DNA of 64,000 bases. Source: Actinostola sp. cb2023. Taxonomy: Eukaryota > Cnidaria > Anthozoa > Actiniaria > Actinostolidae. The notes under the pieces are model-generated. The model saw only the letters and a list, made by a program, of their open reading frames with translations, ran no database searches and was not told the origin of the DNA. Both the position numbers and the translations under genes were made by a program. How positions within the stretch are numbered: position 1 is the stretch's first letter; every line of letters starts with the position of its first letter. The DNA is taken from positions 561,685-625,684 of the forward strand of contig JAUJYZ010000289.1 in the NCBI GenBank assembly GCA_033675265.1, in the 5' to 3' direction. This document shows positions 1 through 12,149 of this stretch, in pieces.

Positions 1-74
1 GAATAACTTCGCCGCTAGCTGTCTGGTTTCAATTAACTTTGAGACATCAGATTGTGTAGTAGCAGTAGGTAAAC

Positions 75-3000
75 ATGGACGTTTTAACATGCTCCTTTAA
101 ATCAATTGTTGATACTCCTTGCTCCCACGACCGAAGAGATAAAAGTCAGTCAACAGCAGTTATACCATTACTATCGTGTACTAAAGATATATCAAAGCAC
201 ACGTCATCTTTAGCTTTTACCGGGATTGAAGAGGAAAAGGAACTCATTCTTGTTAGGTCTGGATTGTTTTATATCAAGCCGGGCGACGAGAAAGTGCTAG
301 CAATATGTCCATTTCATCTGTGCGAGCTTGGTCTAGGATGGACAAGAACTTCAACTAGATGTAGAGTACCTAAGGAGGTTGCAAGCCATAAAAAGGGAGG
401 AAAGGCAGATAGAGGAATTAGCAGGAATGTATCAAAGCATTTGTACCAATGTACGGGCGTACTTATTCCCGTTGGATCAGGTAAGTGATTTCGTTTAGCT
501 TGAAACATTTCATTGAAACAGTTGAATTATGCAACATGCAGTGACACTGAACCCTAGCTATGTGCTTACGAATCAGCTGTCATCGGTGTGTACATAAAAA
601 AGCGAAATTGTGCATTTCTTTCAAAGCACCATTTATGGCATTTCATGTGTTACATAAAACACGATCAAGAGAGCAGTTCGTAGCGGTAGCAATTAATATT
701 GGTAGTAATAATTGTTGTGTTGCTAATACCAAGTACTTTTCTTGAAGCTGTTATTATTCTAATTCTCGTACCCAGACCCTTCTCAGCTTTCTAACGAAAA
801 ATCGAAGGCTCTGATAAGAGACAAACCGGAAGACCGCATGCATATATTCTAACTTAACTTAAATATAGATGGAGTTTTGTTAGAGCATCGATCATCGAGA
901 ACTTCGCTGAATTCCGCCTTTTTTTCAAAAGAAGTTAGGCAATATTGAACATGCGCACATCTGACGATCTATAATCTGGGTCTGGATTTTTCGTTAGAAA
1001 GCTGAGAAGGGTCTGGTTACGAGAATGCTGTTATTCATAGTTTCTAAATTGTCATAAAATAACAGAAAAAAGAATTGGACAATTTCCCTTTGCTGTAGGC
1101 ATCTGTACAACATGTAGAAAATCGTTTGAGACTGCCGACATTGTAGTAGACAAGGAAAATTATGCATCGGATGTTCAGGTTAAAGCTGTAACGCCCATAC
1201 TGGAAAACCTTACCTTGGTAAGTACGTGAACGATCCTGATACAATTCAATCAATTCCAAATGGGAGTTAGTGGTATGCTAATAATAAACATTTCAATCGT
1301 ATGCTTTAGGATAACGATGATACCATAGATGAGCCTGTGTCTACACCAAGTCACTTGCCAATTGCAACATGTGAAACTCCGGTCAGCCTTTTCAAGCCCC
1401 CTCAGTATTCAGTGGATACTAGCGATGACTCTGATGAAGATCCCGCATTACACTCAACGAGAGAAAAATTGAATGAATTTCTTTCAAGTAGAGACATTAG
1501 TCCTGTCCGATATCAACTGAAAACACCATGGGACATTGCTTTGGGCCGAACTAAAAGATACCACACCCGAAAAGCAAAACAGATAGTTGATGCTGCTCTA
1601 AAAGAGATTGCTCCGCAAGATACCGAAAACCTCTGGAATGCTCTGGTTAAATCACGGTCTACTGAAAAAGAGGGCTTTCAAGAAACTGTTCTTCTTAATT
1701 TATTGACTGAATGTTATATGAATGCTGACCACTGGAGCACGAGAAGACAGATATTGTCTATAATGGCCGATAAAGTGTCCTTTGGAACGCTTCAAAAATG
1801 GATCCCAGGAATAACGAGGTACCGGTTCAATGTTGCCAGACACCATCAAGCGTTGCATGGCAGAGGTTCACAAGTTCCAGTTCCTCAGTACACAAGAATG
1901 TACGTCTCGAAAGAGCAGCTTGATCACTTTCTGGAATTCATTACAAGCGGACATATTGTACAGGACTTGCCATTTGGTGAAAGGAAACTGAAGTTGTCGA
2001 CGAAAGAAGAAGTTATTGTTCCGAATGTTATAAGAACTCTCATTCCAGAACGAATCGTTCAACAATATCATGCTTATTGCAGCGAAATAGGTTTAAAACC
2101 TAGGGGCCGAAGTACTCTGCTTCGAATCTTAAATGTATGCTCCGCATCCATTCGCAAATCGCTACAGGGACTTGACAACTTTAGCGCAGACGGAGCCAAA
2201 GCTTTTGAGGACTTAGAGGAAGTTGTTGAAAAGCTGGGAGACGGTTGCGGGCTTGATTTATCCTGGTCTAATGAAAAGAAGGAAGAGCTAAAAGTAGCTA
2301 AACGTTATCTCAAGGGAGACTATAAGGTAACAAAATAACCAACAGTGCAGTTACTTCATATATGCTATTTGTCATTCTTAGCAATAAAAGCAGCTTTTGT
2401 TATTTTTTAATTACAGGTACATGTGTCAATGAATTCCACCGTCGCTGATCACTGTAGAACATTTGCTCTCAGCTGTATTAATGATCCAGCGTTCAAAGGA
2501 GAGTGTGATCATAACCACAGTGATATTTGTGATCGATGTTATCAACTCTCATCAGTCATAAACGACATCGAGAATGCTTTGGAAAAAGAAGAATGCAGAA
2601 GCACTGACATCAACGAAATGTCGTTCTTGGTTTCAGAAGCAAAGAAAAACATCAACTGTTGGAAGTCTCATTTGCTTCGTTCCGCTAATCAAGACCAATG
2701 TAGATTAGATTTTCTGAAACACCTCGACACAACTTCAGTTCTATTGACTTTAGACTGGGCCATGAAATATCAACCACGAAAGTTTCGAGAGAGCCAGAGT
2801 GACTGGTTTGGAAAACGGGGTATCCCATGGCACATTACGGTAGCTACAAGAAGGGTTTCAGATGGCGGGATGGAGATGATGACATTCGTTCATATATTTG
2901 AAAGTGTGACCCAGGATAGCTGCGCTATTCTTGCTATATTGGATGACGTATTAAAACAACTAAAGACCGTTATGCCAGAGGTACAGAGTGTGTACTTAAG

Positions 3001-4342
3001 ACAAGACAACGCTGGTTGTTATCATTGTGTGTTGACCATCATAGGTGCCCGGTATGTAGCCAACGCAAATGGACTTGCTCTTGCTCGTATGGACTTCTCA
3101 GATCCACAGGGAGGCAAGGGCTCCTGTGATCGGAAGGCAGCGACGATAAAATCTCATATGGCAGTCTATCTGAATTCCGGACATGACATTGAGACTGCTG
3201 AGCAAATGCAGGAGGCCATCGAATCGTCTGGAGGAGTTTCAGGAGTAAATGCCCGCCTATGTTCCATGACTTCAGATACAGTCAGAAGTGAACCCAAATG
3301 GGAAGGTGTGAGTTTAATGAATAATATCCAGTACAGTGATGCAGAAATGAAGGTATGGAGGGCCTATGATATTGGACCCGGCAAATGTTTGCCTTGGAGC
3401 AATTTTGACCTTACCAATGAAACTGTACTGCCCAGTCTGATATCAAGCACAAGCAAACAATCAGCAGTCTTCCTTCCAATAAAACTGAAACGAAAACGTC
3501 CTAGTTCATGTCAGCCAAGTGAGAAAGATACTGACGATAGTGAAGATGACTCACCTGATCAAGCACAATCAGCATCCGCATGTAATGGTCTCTTCTCTTG
3601 TCCAGAACAAGGCTGTGTCAAGAGCTACCGCAGGTACTCATCCCTCCAAAAGCACCTTGACTGTGGAGAACACAAGAGAGCTCTGGAATTTGAAACCCTT
3701 TATGACCGAGCAGTTTTGGGTTATGCCTCCAAGTTGGAACATGCAGAAAGCGCCATTCCCAGATTAGAAGACAATTTCAATACAAGTGCAAGTGCCCGCC
3801 GTCCATCTCTTTCAATGGGCTGGGCTCTAAAATCATCCAACTCCAAGCGAAAAAGATTCTCAGACAAACAGAAGCGTTACTTATTGGCAAAATTCCAGCT
3901 GGGAGAGCGAACAGGAAGAAAATGCAATCCCACAGTGGTAACAAAGGAGATGAGAAGAGCGAAAGACGATGACGGAGAGCTATTGTTTGACAGCAATGAA
4001 TTTTTAACCAGTAAGCAGATTGCAGGCGTCTTTTCGCGCCTTGCTGCTAAGCGTACTATTGGAAATGTTAGCGAGGATGACGACCAATTAGAAGGAGAAG
4101 GAAGAGACAGTGACGTTCGTCAACTAAAGGAACAAGTAATGTCACAAATTTCGATACAAACCAATCATCCGATAATATACGACACATACGATATATGCGA
4201 TCTTGTGGAAGATAACCAAATATCAAGATTCTCAATTAAAATGCTGCAAGAAATATGTACATCGTTTGGACTCGACATATCACAAATTCATATTCGACGA
4301 AAGAAGCCATACACGGACCTACTGACAATAACTGGTGAATGA
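75..4342 (+). CDS. Transposase-like C2H2-finger protein, family A/B copy A (intact, 4 exons)
   Basis: Four exons join in phase: 75-480, 1099-1217, 1310-2326 and 2417-4342, each with GT-AG borders (GTAAGT, GTAAGT, GTAACA donors), giving about 1155 residues with no internal stop. The start is the ATG at 75, aligned with exon 1 of copy B at 29,160. Visible motifs: Cys pair ICTTC at the exon 2 start; conserved LDWAMKY near residue 626; RQDNAGCYH near 708; DFSDPQGGKG near 738; AEQM near 775; a C2H2 finger (CPEQGC...HLDCGEH) near 908; and a C-terminal block ending in GVFSRLAAKR near 1040. The spaced acidic residues would fit an RNase-H-fold DDE/D nuclease; that is inference. Copy B at 29-41.5 kb shares exon order and intron positions (A fuses B's exons 1 and 2) and sits between TTAA sites, so A is probably also a transposon gene. 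Its left terminus lies outside the window and no right terminus was found. I cannot name the superfamily; a Kolobok relative is possible because of the TTAA target. Confidence 0.75.
756..1026. mobile_element. MITE with 9-bp target duplication in intron 1 of copy A
   Basis: The termini are inverted: ATTCT(AATTCT)CGTACCCAGACCC on the left matches the reverse complement of GGGTCTGGTTACGAGAAT on the right, and the match continues for about 40 bases through CTTCTCAGCTTTCTAACG. GCTGTTATT is found directly at both borders (747-755 and 1027-1035), a 9-bp target duplication typical of Mutator-like elements. There is no coding capacity. It lies wholly inside the intron 481-1098, so the gene remains spliceable. 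Confidence 0.75.
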
Positions 4343-4735
4343 TTGTGAATGTCAGAGAAGTTAACTTCCATCCTGTGGGACCCACCCTAGGGATGCTTTT
4401 GTCATACCATCAACATTTACAGTACTCGCGACCAAACCTTTCAAAAAAAGCTGCATTTTCAATTTCAGCGACATTTCAAGAAGCTGTGACTGCAAAATGC
4501 GAAGAAATCTAGAACTATTTGATATACGAATGAATGAAGAAATTGTGGAAATGTACCAGTCATACGTTCAGTCGGTGAAACAATGCCACATTTCAGGAAA
4601 CATTTCTGGTGCTTTCTCAACATCATCGTACACAATGGTTAGTAATATTTAAATGTTTATTGTTGTTGTTTATATGCGAACATCACAACAACAACAAGTG
4701 GTTCAGACAGTCAAAGGGCTTAGGTCAGGTATTCC

Positions 4736-5285
4736 TCAAGTAGCGTACTTTATGCATATATTAAATAACAGGTTAAATCGCTTTTTTTTTAACCTGAATT
4801 CATTGGCCCAAACTAAACGTTGTAGTTATAGTAAGTATGCTTGTTCGATAGTTTCTAGCATGAATTTTATTGTAATCAGAAGTCTGGCCGTGAAGTTGAA
4901 CAATCGGTCACGCAATCATCAAGTAGTATGTTTTATGCATAATTAACTAGGGAACCCGAAAGCTTTCTACAGAGCTTAACTTTATTTAACCACACTAAAC
5001 TTCTCATTTATGGAAATAATGTTTCTTCCTTAGTACTTAGCGTCAATTTTTTGGCAATGAGGCATCTGGCCGTAAAGTAAATCGTTGATCATGCATTTAC
5101 CAAGAAGCGTGATTTTCGCATATATTCACTGACAAATTCAACATATATTTAAGAAGCCCGAATTATTTTCCCCAAACTATACTTTCCAGATATGGAAAGA
5201 TCTATTCTCCCTTAGTACTTAGAGTGAATATAATTTTAATCAGACGACCCGCCGATGCTCAAATAATTATTTCTTTTGAGGTTGT
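4736..5285. repeat. Three degenerate ~183-bp tandem units
   Basis: The starts CAAGTAGCGTACTTTATGC (4737), CAAGTAGTATGTTTTATGC (4920) and CAAGAAGCGTGATTTTCGC (5101) are evenly spaced. Each is followed by shared blocks: a CCC(A)AACTA-type segment, TTAGTACTTAG (in units 2 and 3) and CTGGCCGT(G/A)AAGT (in units 1 and 2). Divergence is high, as in an old satellite fragment. Confidence 0.6.
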
Positions 5286-5799
5286 TAATTAGCATAAGAA
5301 AACACCGACATTCTATTTTCCCTTGCTAATTTTTTTCCAATGGCCCAATAAGCGTGAAAATATTACCAGAGAACAATGAAGGGTAATATTACAAGCACAA
5401 AGTTTATTTATGACATAGATGGTTTCTTTTACGTACGAGCGCTGTGTAAAGTTTGGCAACTTTTGCCCATTTTAGGGTCTTCCGGGCGATGTTCCGGCCA
5501 GGACTCTTCTCTGGCGATTATCTCGAAAACAAAATAATATTTTCGAAAACAAACTACACAGCAATTGTTATCTAATAATTGCCTATCTATATTCAAAAGA
5601 AGAGCGAAAACGATTTTAAGAGTCTTGCCATGATATATCCATTTTGTTTGATATTTCTACGGATTGTCTCTTAAGATTATATAAGACTTACAGTTTTCAT
5701 TTACTGTACATTTAACAGATTTGTGAATTTCTGAAGAATAGCAGACGAATGAGAGAGGATGTAGTGGAGAGGTTTAGAAAGGAAAAGGTAAGTGTAAAA

Positions 5800-6730
5800 C
5801 TTTTAAAGTGCCTATCTATGAAATGCATATGCCACCTTCAAGATTTCAAGATAAAAAAACATAAGATATTTTGAAGTTGATCATGCACGACATCGACAAT
5901 TTCGTTATTCTAAAATCTTATTTAAAATCTAGCTCCAATAGCTTTATTCTTTTGAGTTTATTGACAACTTAGCTTATTACTCGTGCCCAGGCCGAAGGCC
6001 GCACGACTCTAAAGATCCAACTCGGGTTTTTTTTTCAATGTCAGAAAATCGCAAAGTTGTGCAATTTCCAGTCACATGCTATCAAGACGCAATTTTGCAT
6101 TTGAGACATAGTGAGGACGGCTTCGGCGATTCATGTGTAGTCTTGCACTTTTTACTCGTCGGAGTGATAAGTTGAGTGTTAAAGACGAGAAGATCTACAA
6201 ATTTGAGATCGCCACCCCTTCGATCGTGTCTTACGAAGTCGAAGAAGATGGCTATTTTGGACTCGCCACATGAACTGAGCCGGACCAGGAATGCCATGAG
6301 CTTCACTCAATATTTATTTAAAACTGTCAACATGCCGACATTCGCGACCTGAAACAGAGACACATAGAAGCCTTGAAAGCCTTTATCAGTTATACGAACT
6401 TGAAGTTAAACTGAAGCATTACAAACCTGGCATGGAGGCTGGATAACTGATCCGATCCAGAACGGCAAAAGAGACTGACGAACTGACAATCAGTCAAGAT
6501 TATATATGGTGAATATACAGTATGCTATTTATATCTATAAACTTGAAGATTAATTGGACTTGAATTCCTTGCATTATTGCATTTGTGTATCGATTGCCAT
6601 TTCCATTATTTATAAGCTTACTAAGCTTATATTTATTGTGCTACGTCTCAGTTGAGCTGCAGTTCAGGCGAAAACCGTGCCCGAAACCCACTCTTAAAAT
6701 ACGCCTCAAACCTTCAAATAACTATCAATC
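5800..6730. other. No gene recognised
   Basis: Apart from the two weak exon candidates bordering it, I see no coding potential, repeat or terminal inverted repeat. A 74-codon antisense open frame at 6082-6306 has no recognisable motif. Confidence 0.4.
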
Positions 6731-7094
6731 TTTATTTCTAGCAAGTATTTGAAGAACAAGGTAGAAAAGGGAAGCTTTCAAGCAAACATCAAACTCGTAT
6801 ACAAACTTCGAAATCCACACTTCCACAGGGATCCCAATTCTTGAAGCATGTCAGTACATGTAGCTCATTCCCAACAGCAATGTCTAGTTTCAATTTTTTT
6901 TTCCAGAAATAATGGAGATGAATAAATGCCAGCAACAAAATCCCAAGTTTCCTCCGTTTTATTTGGTTTAAAAACACGTGTAAAGCTCATAAAGTATTAC
7001 ATTTTTAAAACCAAGTCAATACCAACTAGTTAACGTCATCGAAAGCAGTAATACATTTTCGGTAGTCTTCAAGTACGATACTGTTAGTGTAGAT

Positions 7095-7235
7095 GGGCAA
7101 AAGTGCGCTAAGGGCAAAAATACGCGATAGGCAAAATGTGCGCGATAGGCAGAAAATGCAAAAAAGGGCAAAAAGTGCGCGATAGGCAAAAAGTGAACGA
7201 TGGGCAGAATTGCGCCTAAGGCAAAAAGTGTGTGA
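7095..7235. repeat. GGCAAAAAGTGCGCGATA-type minisatellite
   Basis: About seven imperfect units of roughly 18-22 bases, built on GGCAAAAAGTGCGCGATA, run head to tail. Reading frames through it on the minus strand are rich in F, A, L and Y only because of the repeat and are not genes. Confidence 0.75.
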
Positions 7236-7619
7236 TGAAAATTTTTGCCTAACGCACGATGAAGACAGTGAATCACACAACTTTGGACAACAAATATATT
7301 TTCTCACGCTGTTTATTGGTGGATATTTCGGTGATCTGTACAGTACCCGAAATGATCCCGTTCCCGAAATGATCCCCAAACCCGAAATGATCCCCAAGAT
7401 GACCAAAATTGTACCCGAAATGATCCCCTGCCCCAAACGATCCCCATCTAGTACCCGAAATGATCCCCAAAAATTTTTAGGAATGGGCTTGAAATGGAGA
7501 TACAGAATTATGGAATGGGTAATTCCCAAATACTAAACAATTTTATTTTCAAACAAATTGTACGCAAACAACAACAACAGCATGACGTCATAGGTCACGT
7601 GATGCTAACTAGTTCTAAT

Positions 7620-7745
7620 ATCTAGTAACAAAATATGCCGCATTGTTTGAATGTGAAACCTAAAAACAATGACTGCCGTCGGAACTGTCTATCACAGGGT
7701 GTGACCGCCATCGACAGAACTGTCTGTCACAGGGTGTGACGTCAT
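7620..7745. repeat. Tandem ~47-bp duplication
   Basis: GAACTGTCT(A/G)TCACAGGGTGTGAC occurs twice in a row, each preceded by a GTCG or CATCGACA segment. It lies in the core of the inverted-repeat element. Confidence 0.5.
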
Positions 7746-7782
7746 CGGTCACGTGAATCGGATGAAATTTGCTAAAAAGCTG

Positions 7783-7857
7783 TAATAATAATAATAATAA
7801 TAATAATATAATATAATAATATCAAAATAATATGATAATATAATATAAAACATATAT
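7783..7857. repeat. ATA/AAT microsatellite
   Basis: A run of about ten AAT units grades into AT-rich (AATAT) units. It is a simple repeat inside the core of the inverted-repeat element. Confidence 0.85.
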
Positions 7858-8204
7858 CCAGCATATATCCAGCTGTATACCCTATCCGACACCTATCCCA
7901 GACTTATCGTTTCAACAATGGAGTGTTTACCAAAGTGGCATATCGCTGACATATTGACAAATAACAGACTGTAAACATTTCCTTCTATTGAGCTCTTTTG
8001 TTTAATTGAAAGCGTGCTAAAGGGATATGTAAACTGATAGCGACTGATAGTGGCGTTATTGCGGAAACCATACCCTATACCAGACCAAAACGTACCCAGT
8101 CCCAGACTAAAAAGGCAAAAAATGATACCCTATCCCAGACCTGGGAGCTCAAAAACCATACGCTATCCTGCGGCACATACCCGTATAGCATATATAGGGG
8201 AGTA

Positions 8205-8230
8205 CCCCCCCCCCCCCCCCCCCCCCCCCC
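8205..8230. repeat. Poly-C tract of 26
   Basis: Twenty-six consecutive C residues follow a region of loose ACCCTATCCCAGAC-like repeats (about 7870-8190). The length of such a tract is error-prone in assembly. Confidence 0.8.
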
Positions 8231-8869
8231 AACTATTAATATTGAAACTAAAGGGGAACTGAACCCTAAAATCAAGGTAAAAAGATCGTTATCAGAAAGA
8301 TCAAAATAATAATCTAAAACTGATTGGTTATTTTTAGCCTTCAGTTCCAATTAAGCCTGATTATAATATAAAACATTAGCAAACCATACTTTTTGTGGGA
8401 TGGATAATTGCAACAAAAAAAACCGTTTGTTCTTCATCACTGAAAATCTACCACCTTCATTGGATGGTGTTCATTCGTATAATTCTTCGTATTGGCACAA
8501 ATTGCAAAGGAGATGATCATCAGAGTAGCACTGTATGTAATGACACATTGGGAAGTAAAATGTGTCAAGTAAGGTCAGTAAGGGCTCAACATATATCCAG
8601 CATCACGTGACCTGTGACGTCATGCTGTTGTTGTTGTTTGCGTACAATTTGTTTGAAAATTAGTATTTGGGAATTACCCATTCCAGAATTCTGTACCTCC
8701 CATTTCAAGTCCATTCCTAATATTATTTGGGGATCATTTCGGGTACTAGATGGGGATCGTTTGGGGCAGGGGATCATTTCGGGTACAATTTTGGTCATCT
8801 TGGGGATCATTTCGGGTTCGGGGATCATTTCGGGAACGGGATCATTTCGGGTACTGTACAGATCCCAGA

Positions 8870-9190
8870 TGTACATACATAAACAACACCTGGACATGAT
8901 AGAGAATTTCAAGTGCATTCGTACCATCAACTCAGTTTTCATGGTAAGCAAATAGGGATTTTTAAAACCACAAAAAATCTACAAATTGTGGAATAAAAAA
9001 ATACGCGAAAATTGCACATTTTTTCCGGTAGAGTTCGAAAAAATCGGCATATAATTTATATTATTGCATCAACCAAAAAACGGTTCCTGTTTCTGAATGC
9101 ACCTTGTTTTTACTATAAAACTACAATTTTTTGTCATGATTGGATAATCAGTTTTCGAGAAAATGACTAAAAAGCAGCGTGAGAATTTTA
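8870..9190. other. No gene recognised
   Basis: This is AT-rich sequence between the inverted-repeat element and the BEL/Pao fragment. I see no motif, terminal repeat or coding signal. Confidence 0.4.
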
Positions 9191-9199
9191 TGTTACGCT

Positions 9200-11399
9200 C
9201 TTGTACACCAACTCCGTGCAAAGATTGTGGAAATCAAATACAGACTGGGATGATCCTCTGCCAGAATCTGAATTACATCAATGGAATCTGTGGAAAGACC
9301 AGCTTTCAGAAATGTCAAAGATCAAGATCCCCTGATACGATGTTATAAGGAACCAATACAGCAGAATTCAAAGTAGCCAAGCTACTTGAGAAGTGAACTC
9401 GTCAACACACAATTGTATAACTTCTCTGATGCCAGCGAAATCGGGTATGGCACTGCTTCGTATTTACGCATTACATTCATCGATGGAAAAATCGTATGTT
9501 CACTAGTACTTGGGAAATCACGCACAGCACCTCTGAAGAAGATTACCATTCCAAGACTTGAGTTACAAACCGCCACCCTTGCTGTGAGGATAAGTTCAAT
9601 GATTCAACGAGAACTGGAGTGGGAGCTAGATCAAGTGTTCTATTGGACGGACTCGGAGATTGTGTTAGCATACATAAAGAACGAGAGTAAGAGATTCAGA
9701 GTCTATGTTGGAAATAGGGTAGAAGAAATTAGAGAAAAATCTGAAGTATGCCAATGGAAACATTGCCCAATCAAAGACAACCCTGCTGATGATGCCTCGC
9801 GTGGGTTACCAGCGCAACTCACCCCAGACTGTCGCTGGTTCGTAGGCCCAGCAGACCAGTTCATGAGTGGCTGCCGATGGTACTAAAAGACCTCCAAGAA
9901 GATGATCCAGAAACCATCCCACTTCAAGCGCATGTGCTTACTACAGAAGATGAGCCACAGTTATGTCAATTGTTAAAGAGGTGTTCAAGTTTGGACTCTC
10001 TGAAAAGAAAAATTGTATGGCTCACAAGGTTCTCAAACCACCTCAAGAATCATCATCATATACCATGTGCATGCACAAATATCAATCCAACCTTATCGGA
10101 GCTAAACCAAGCAGAGTTGGACATCGTTAGAATGATACAAAGACAAGAATATCCAGATGAGTCACACATACTCAAGCAAAGTAGCAAGAAAAATGTTAAG
10201 CTGTCAAGTCCTCTTGCAAGACTTAACCCTATCATAGATGAGCATGGTCTTCTACGTGTTGGAGGCAGATTAGAGAATGCACGTTTGGATCACGATGCAA
10301 AGTTCCCACTCATCATGCCAAAAGGTCATTATGTATCGGAGCTGATTGTCAGATCGATTCATCATAACAGTGCGCACATACAAGAACATACACTGAACGA
10401 ACTTCGTCAGAAGTATTGGATCTGTCAAGCAAGATCTTAAGTACGCAAGATAATACACAAATGCATCATTTGTCGAAAACGTCAAGCTCCAAACCTGAAG
10501 CAGGCGATGGCACCTCTTCCAATTTGCCATACAGTAGTATACGAACCACCATTCACGTATGTTGGCGCAGATTTCTTTGGTCCATTGCTGATAAAACAAG
10601 GTCGGTCGACACCAAAGAGATGGGAATGTATATTTGTATGCATGTCTACGAGAGCCGTACATTTAGAAGTTGCGCCATCTCTAGAAAAAGATGATTTCTT
10701 AAATATGTTGCGACAGTTCATCTTTAGATGAGGAACTCCCAAAGAAATACGAACGGACAACGGAACAAACTTCTGCGGTGCTGAACGCGAACTCCGAGAA
10801 GCAATGCAGTCATGGAATGTGAGTCACATCGAAGAAGACCTCAAAGTAAAGGGCGTTCGGTGGGTATGCCATCCTCCTTACGCACCCCACTTCTCAGGAG
10901 TGTGGGAAAGACTTATAAGAGAGACAAAACGAGCTTTAAAGACTATTCTGAAGGAAGCTCTTGTAACAGAACACGTCGACCCCTAACAAAGTCTCGACCC
11001 CTAACAAAGTCAAGTGAAGATCCTACCGATGCTACAGCTATTACACCAGCACATCTGCTATTTCAAAAGCCAGCAATGACTTTGCCCCCTGGAGATTTTC
11101 AGCATGACTCAAGTTTAAGCAGAAGAAGATGGAGACAAGTTCAAGTTCTAGCGAATCACTTCTGGTCTAGATGGTTAAAAGAGTATTTAACAAATCTCCA
11201 ACCAAGACAGAAATGGCTGAGACAAAAGAAAAACGTTGCTATCGGTGACCTAGTTCTAATGTCAGACAAGAATCTTGCCCGTGGACAATGGCCATTGGCC
11301 ATCGTCACCGATGTGTTCAAAGGCAAAGACAATAATGTACGGGTTGCGCAACTAATAACCAAGATATACAAGACCAGTGGTGGAGTTATGTCTCCTTGA
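9200..11399 (+). pseudogene. BEL/Pao retrotransposon pol fragment (RNase H, integrase), decayed
   Basis: Translated pieces in shifting frames run in the order expected of BEL/Pao pol. They include WDDPLPE near 9250; an RNase H core with FSDASEIGYG, WTDSEIVLAY and KDNPADDASRG (9386-9860); a zinc-binding segment with HYVSELIVRSIHHNSAHIQEHT (10,330-10,430); and the integrase core with VGADFFGP, RTDNGTNF and FSGVWERLIRETKR. The integrase D, D and E are all present. Breaks: a frame change near 9870, in-frame stops at 10,438-10,440 and 10,729-10,731, and an 18-bp tandem duplication of CGACCCCTAACAAAGTCT near 10,978 just before the final frame change. Protease and reverse transcriptase are missing, so the copy is 5'-truncated. 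It acts no longer; when intact such proteins copy and integrate the element. Confidence 0.85.
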
Positions 11400-12060
11400 G
11401 GAAGCAGCAGAAAGTTAAAAGGAACTCTGTTCATTTGAACTATAATTTGAACCATTATTTGTAATGAAGGCTTTCCTAGACCCTTCATGGCGTGCCAGCA
11501 TGCATATGAAATACTTGATTGAAAGATTACAATAGATGTATTGTTAGTACGTTTCTGATTATGCACATTTATAAAGCTAGTCAAGCGAGAGGCTTAAAGT
11601 ATTGTAAATCATGGACAGTTTCTCTGAATAAAGTTTGAGCCAAGTTGGCAAAAATAGATTCTCTGGATATCCTCACTTTCTCTATCCATTGTCTATCGGT
11701 CCACCTTCACAAGTTTCTTCCCAAAATGACTGTGATCTCGGGTTCGCCCAAACACTCCGAGTATGAAGTTGAAACAGATAGCGACAAACAAGTAAAAACA
11801 ACTGCGAGAAAATGAGTCATCTGCGATGTTTGTAAAGCAATAACCGTCTTCGACACTTTCTACACCGTAGTCCTTCTCTTGTCGAGTTTATCACGAAGAA
11901 TTAACAATAAAAAACGACTCGTAACTTGGTCAGCCATATTTGTTTACAAATGCAAATTTACCGAGCCGCTTGCGACTAATCATAATTCCTGGGGGGTAGG
12001 TAGGGGAATTTGATACACCAAAAATAGGCAAATAAATAAACAACTGAACGGTCAAGCAAA
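11400..12060. other. Gap; possible BEL/Pao 3' LTR
   Basis: A TGTAATGAAGG start near 11,460 and an AATAAA near 11,626 could belong to the 3' LTR of the preceding BEL/Pao fragment. No second LTR copy exists here for comparison, so this is only a suggestion. Nothing else is recognised. Confidence 0.25.
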
Positions 12061-12061
12061 C

Positions 12062-12122
12062 TAAACTAGTTTAACTAAACAAGTTTTAACTAAACCAGGT
12101 TTAACTAAACAGGTTTAGTTGG
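12062..12122. repeat. GTTTAACTAAAC short tandem motif
   Basis: Four imperfect units of about 14 bases (AGTTTAACTAAAC, AGTTTTAACTAAAC, GGTTTAACTAAAC, GGTTTAG) lie in tandem directly upstream of the PHD-finger remnant. They could be part of a transposon end. Confidence 0.5.
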
Positions 12123-12149
12123 TGTGAATGGGGTATAAGCCCTAAAGAT

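Larger units (their letters stand above)
4469..6912 (+). other. Chain of three possible exons downstream of copy A
   Basis: Three segments have splice-like borders and agree in phase 0: 4469-4637 (after TTTCAG, ending ATG before GTTAGT), 5719-5787 (after TTTAACAG, ending AAG before GTAAGT; 23 codons) and 6742-6912 (after TTTCTAG, ending in TAA). The first encodes ISRSCDCKMRRN, which resembles the SRCSCH and QSCSCR tails of the two other A/B C-termini in this window. It may therefore be a displaced last exon of copy A, but joining it to the 4342 end would need a frame change. The later two pieces resemble nothing I know. The whole chain could be chance. Confidence 0.25.
7333..8864. mobile_element. 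Non-autonomous inverted-repeat element with minisatellite arms
   Basis: The outer arms 7333-7606 and 8599-8864 are reverse complements beginning GATCTGTACAGTACCCG. Both arms carry a run of about seven CCCGAAATGATCCCC units (plus sense on the left, minus on the right), then a shared block ending near GCATGACGTCA. The centre is low-complexity DNA. No transposase is present. An exact target duplication could not be fixed. Open frames across the arms merely translate the repeat. Confidence 0.7.

Noticed and set aside
7026..7529. Overlapping open frames rich in G, I, S or E, M, I, P
   Set aside because: They translate the GGGGATCATTTCGGG and GGCAAAAAG minisatellites.
8050..8350. Proline- or glycine-run frames
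   Set aside because: Produced by the 26-base poly-C tract.
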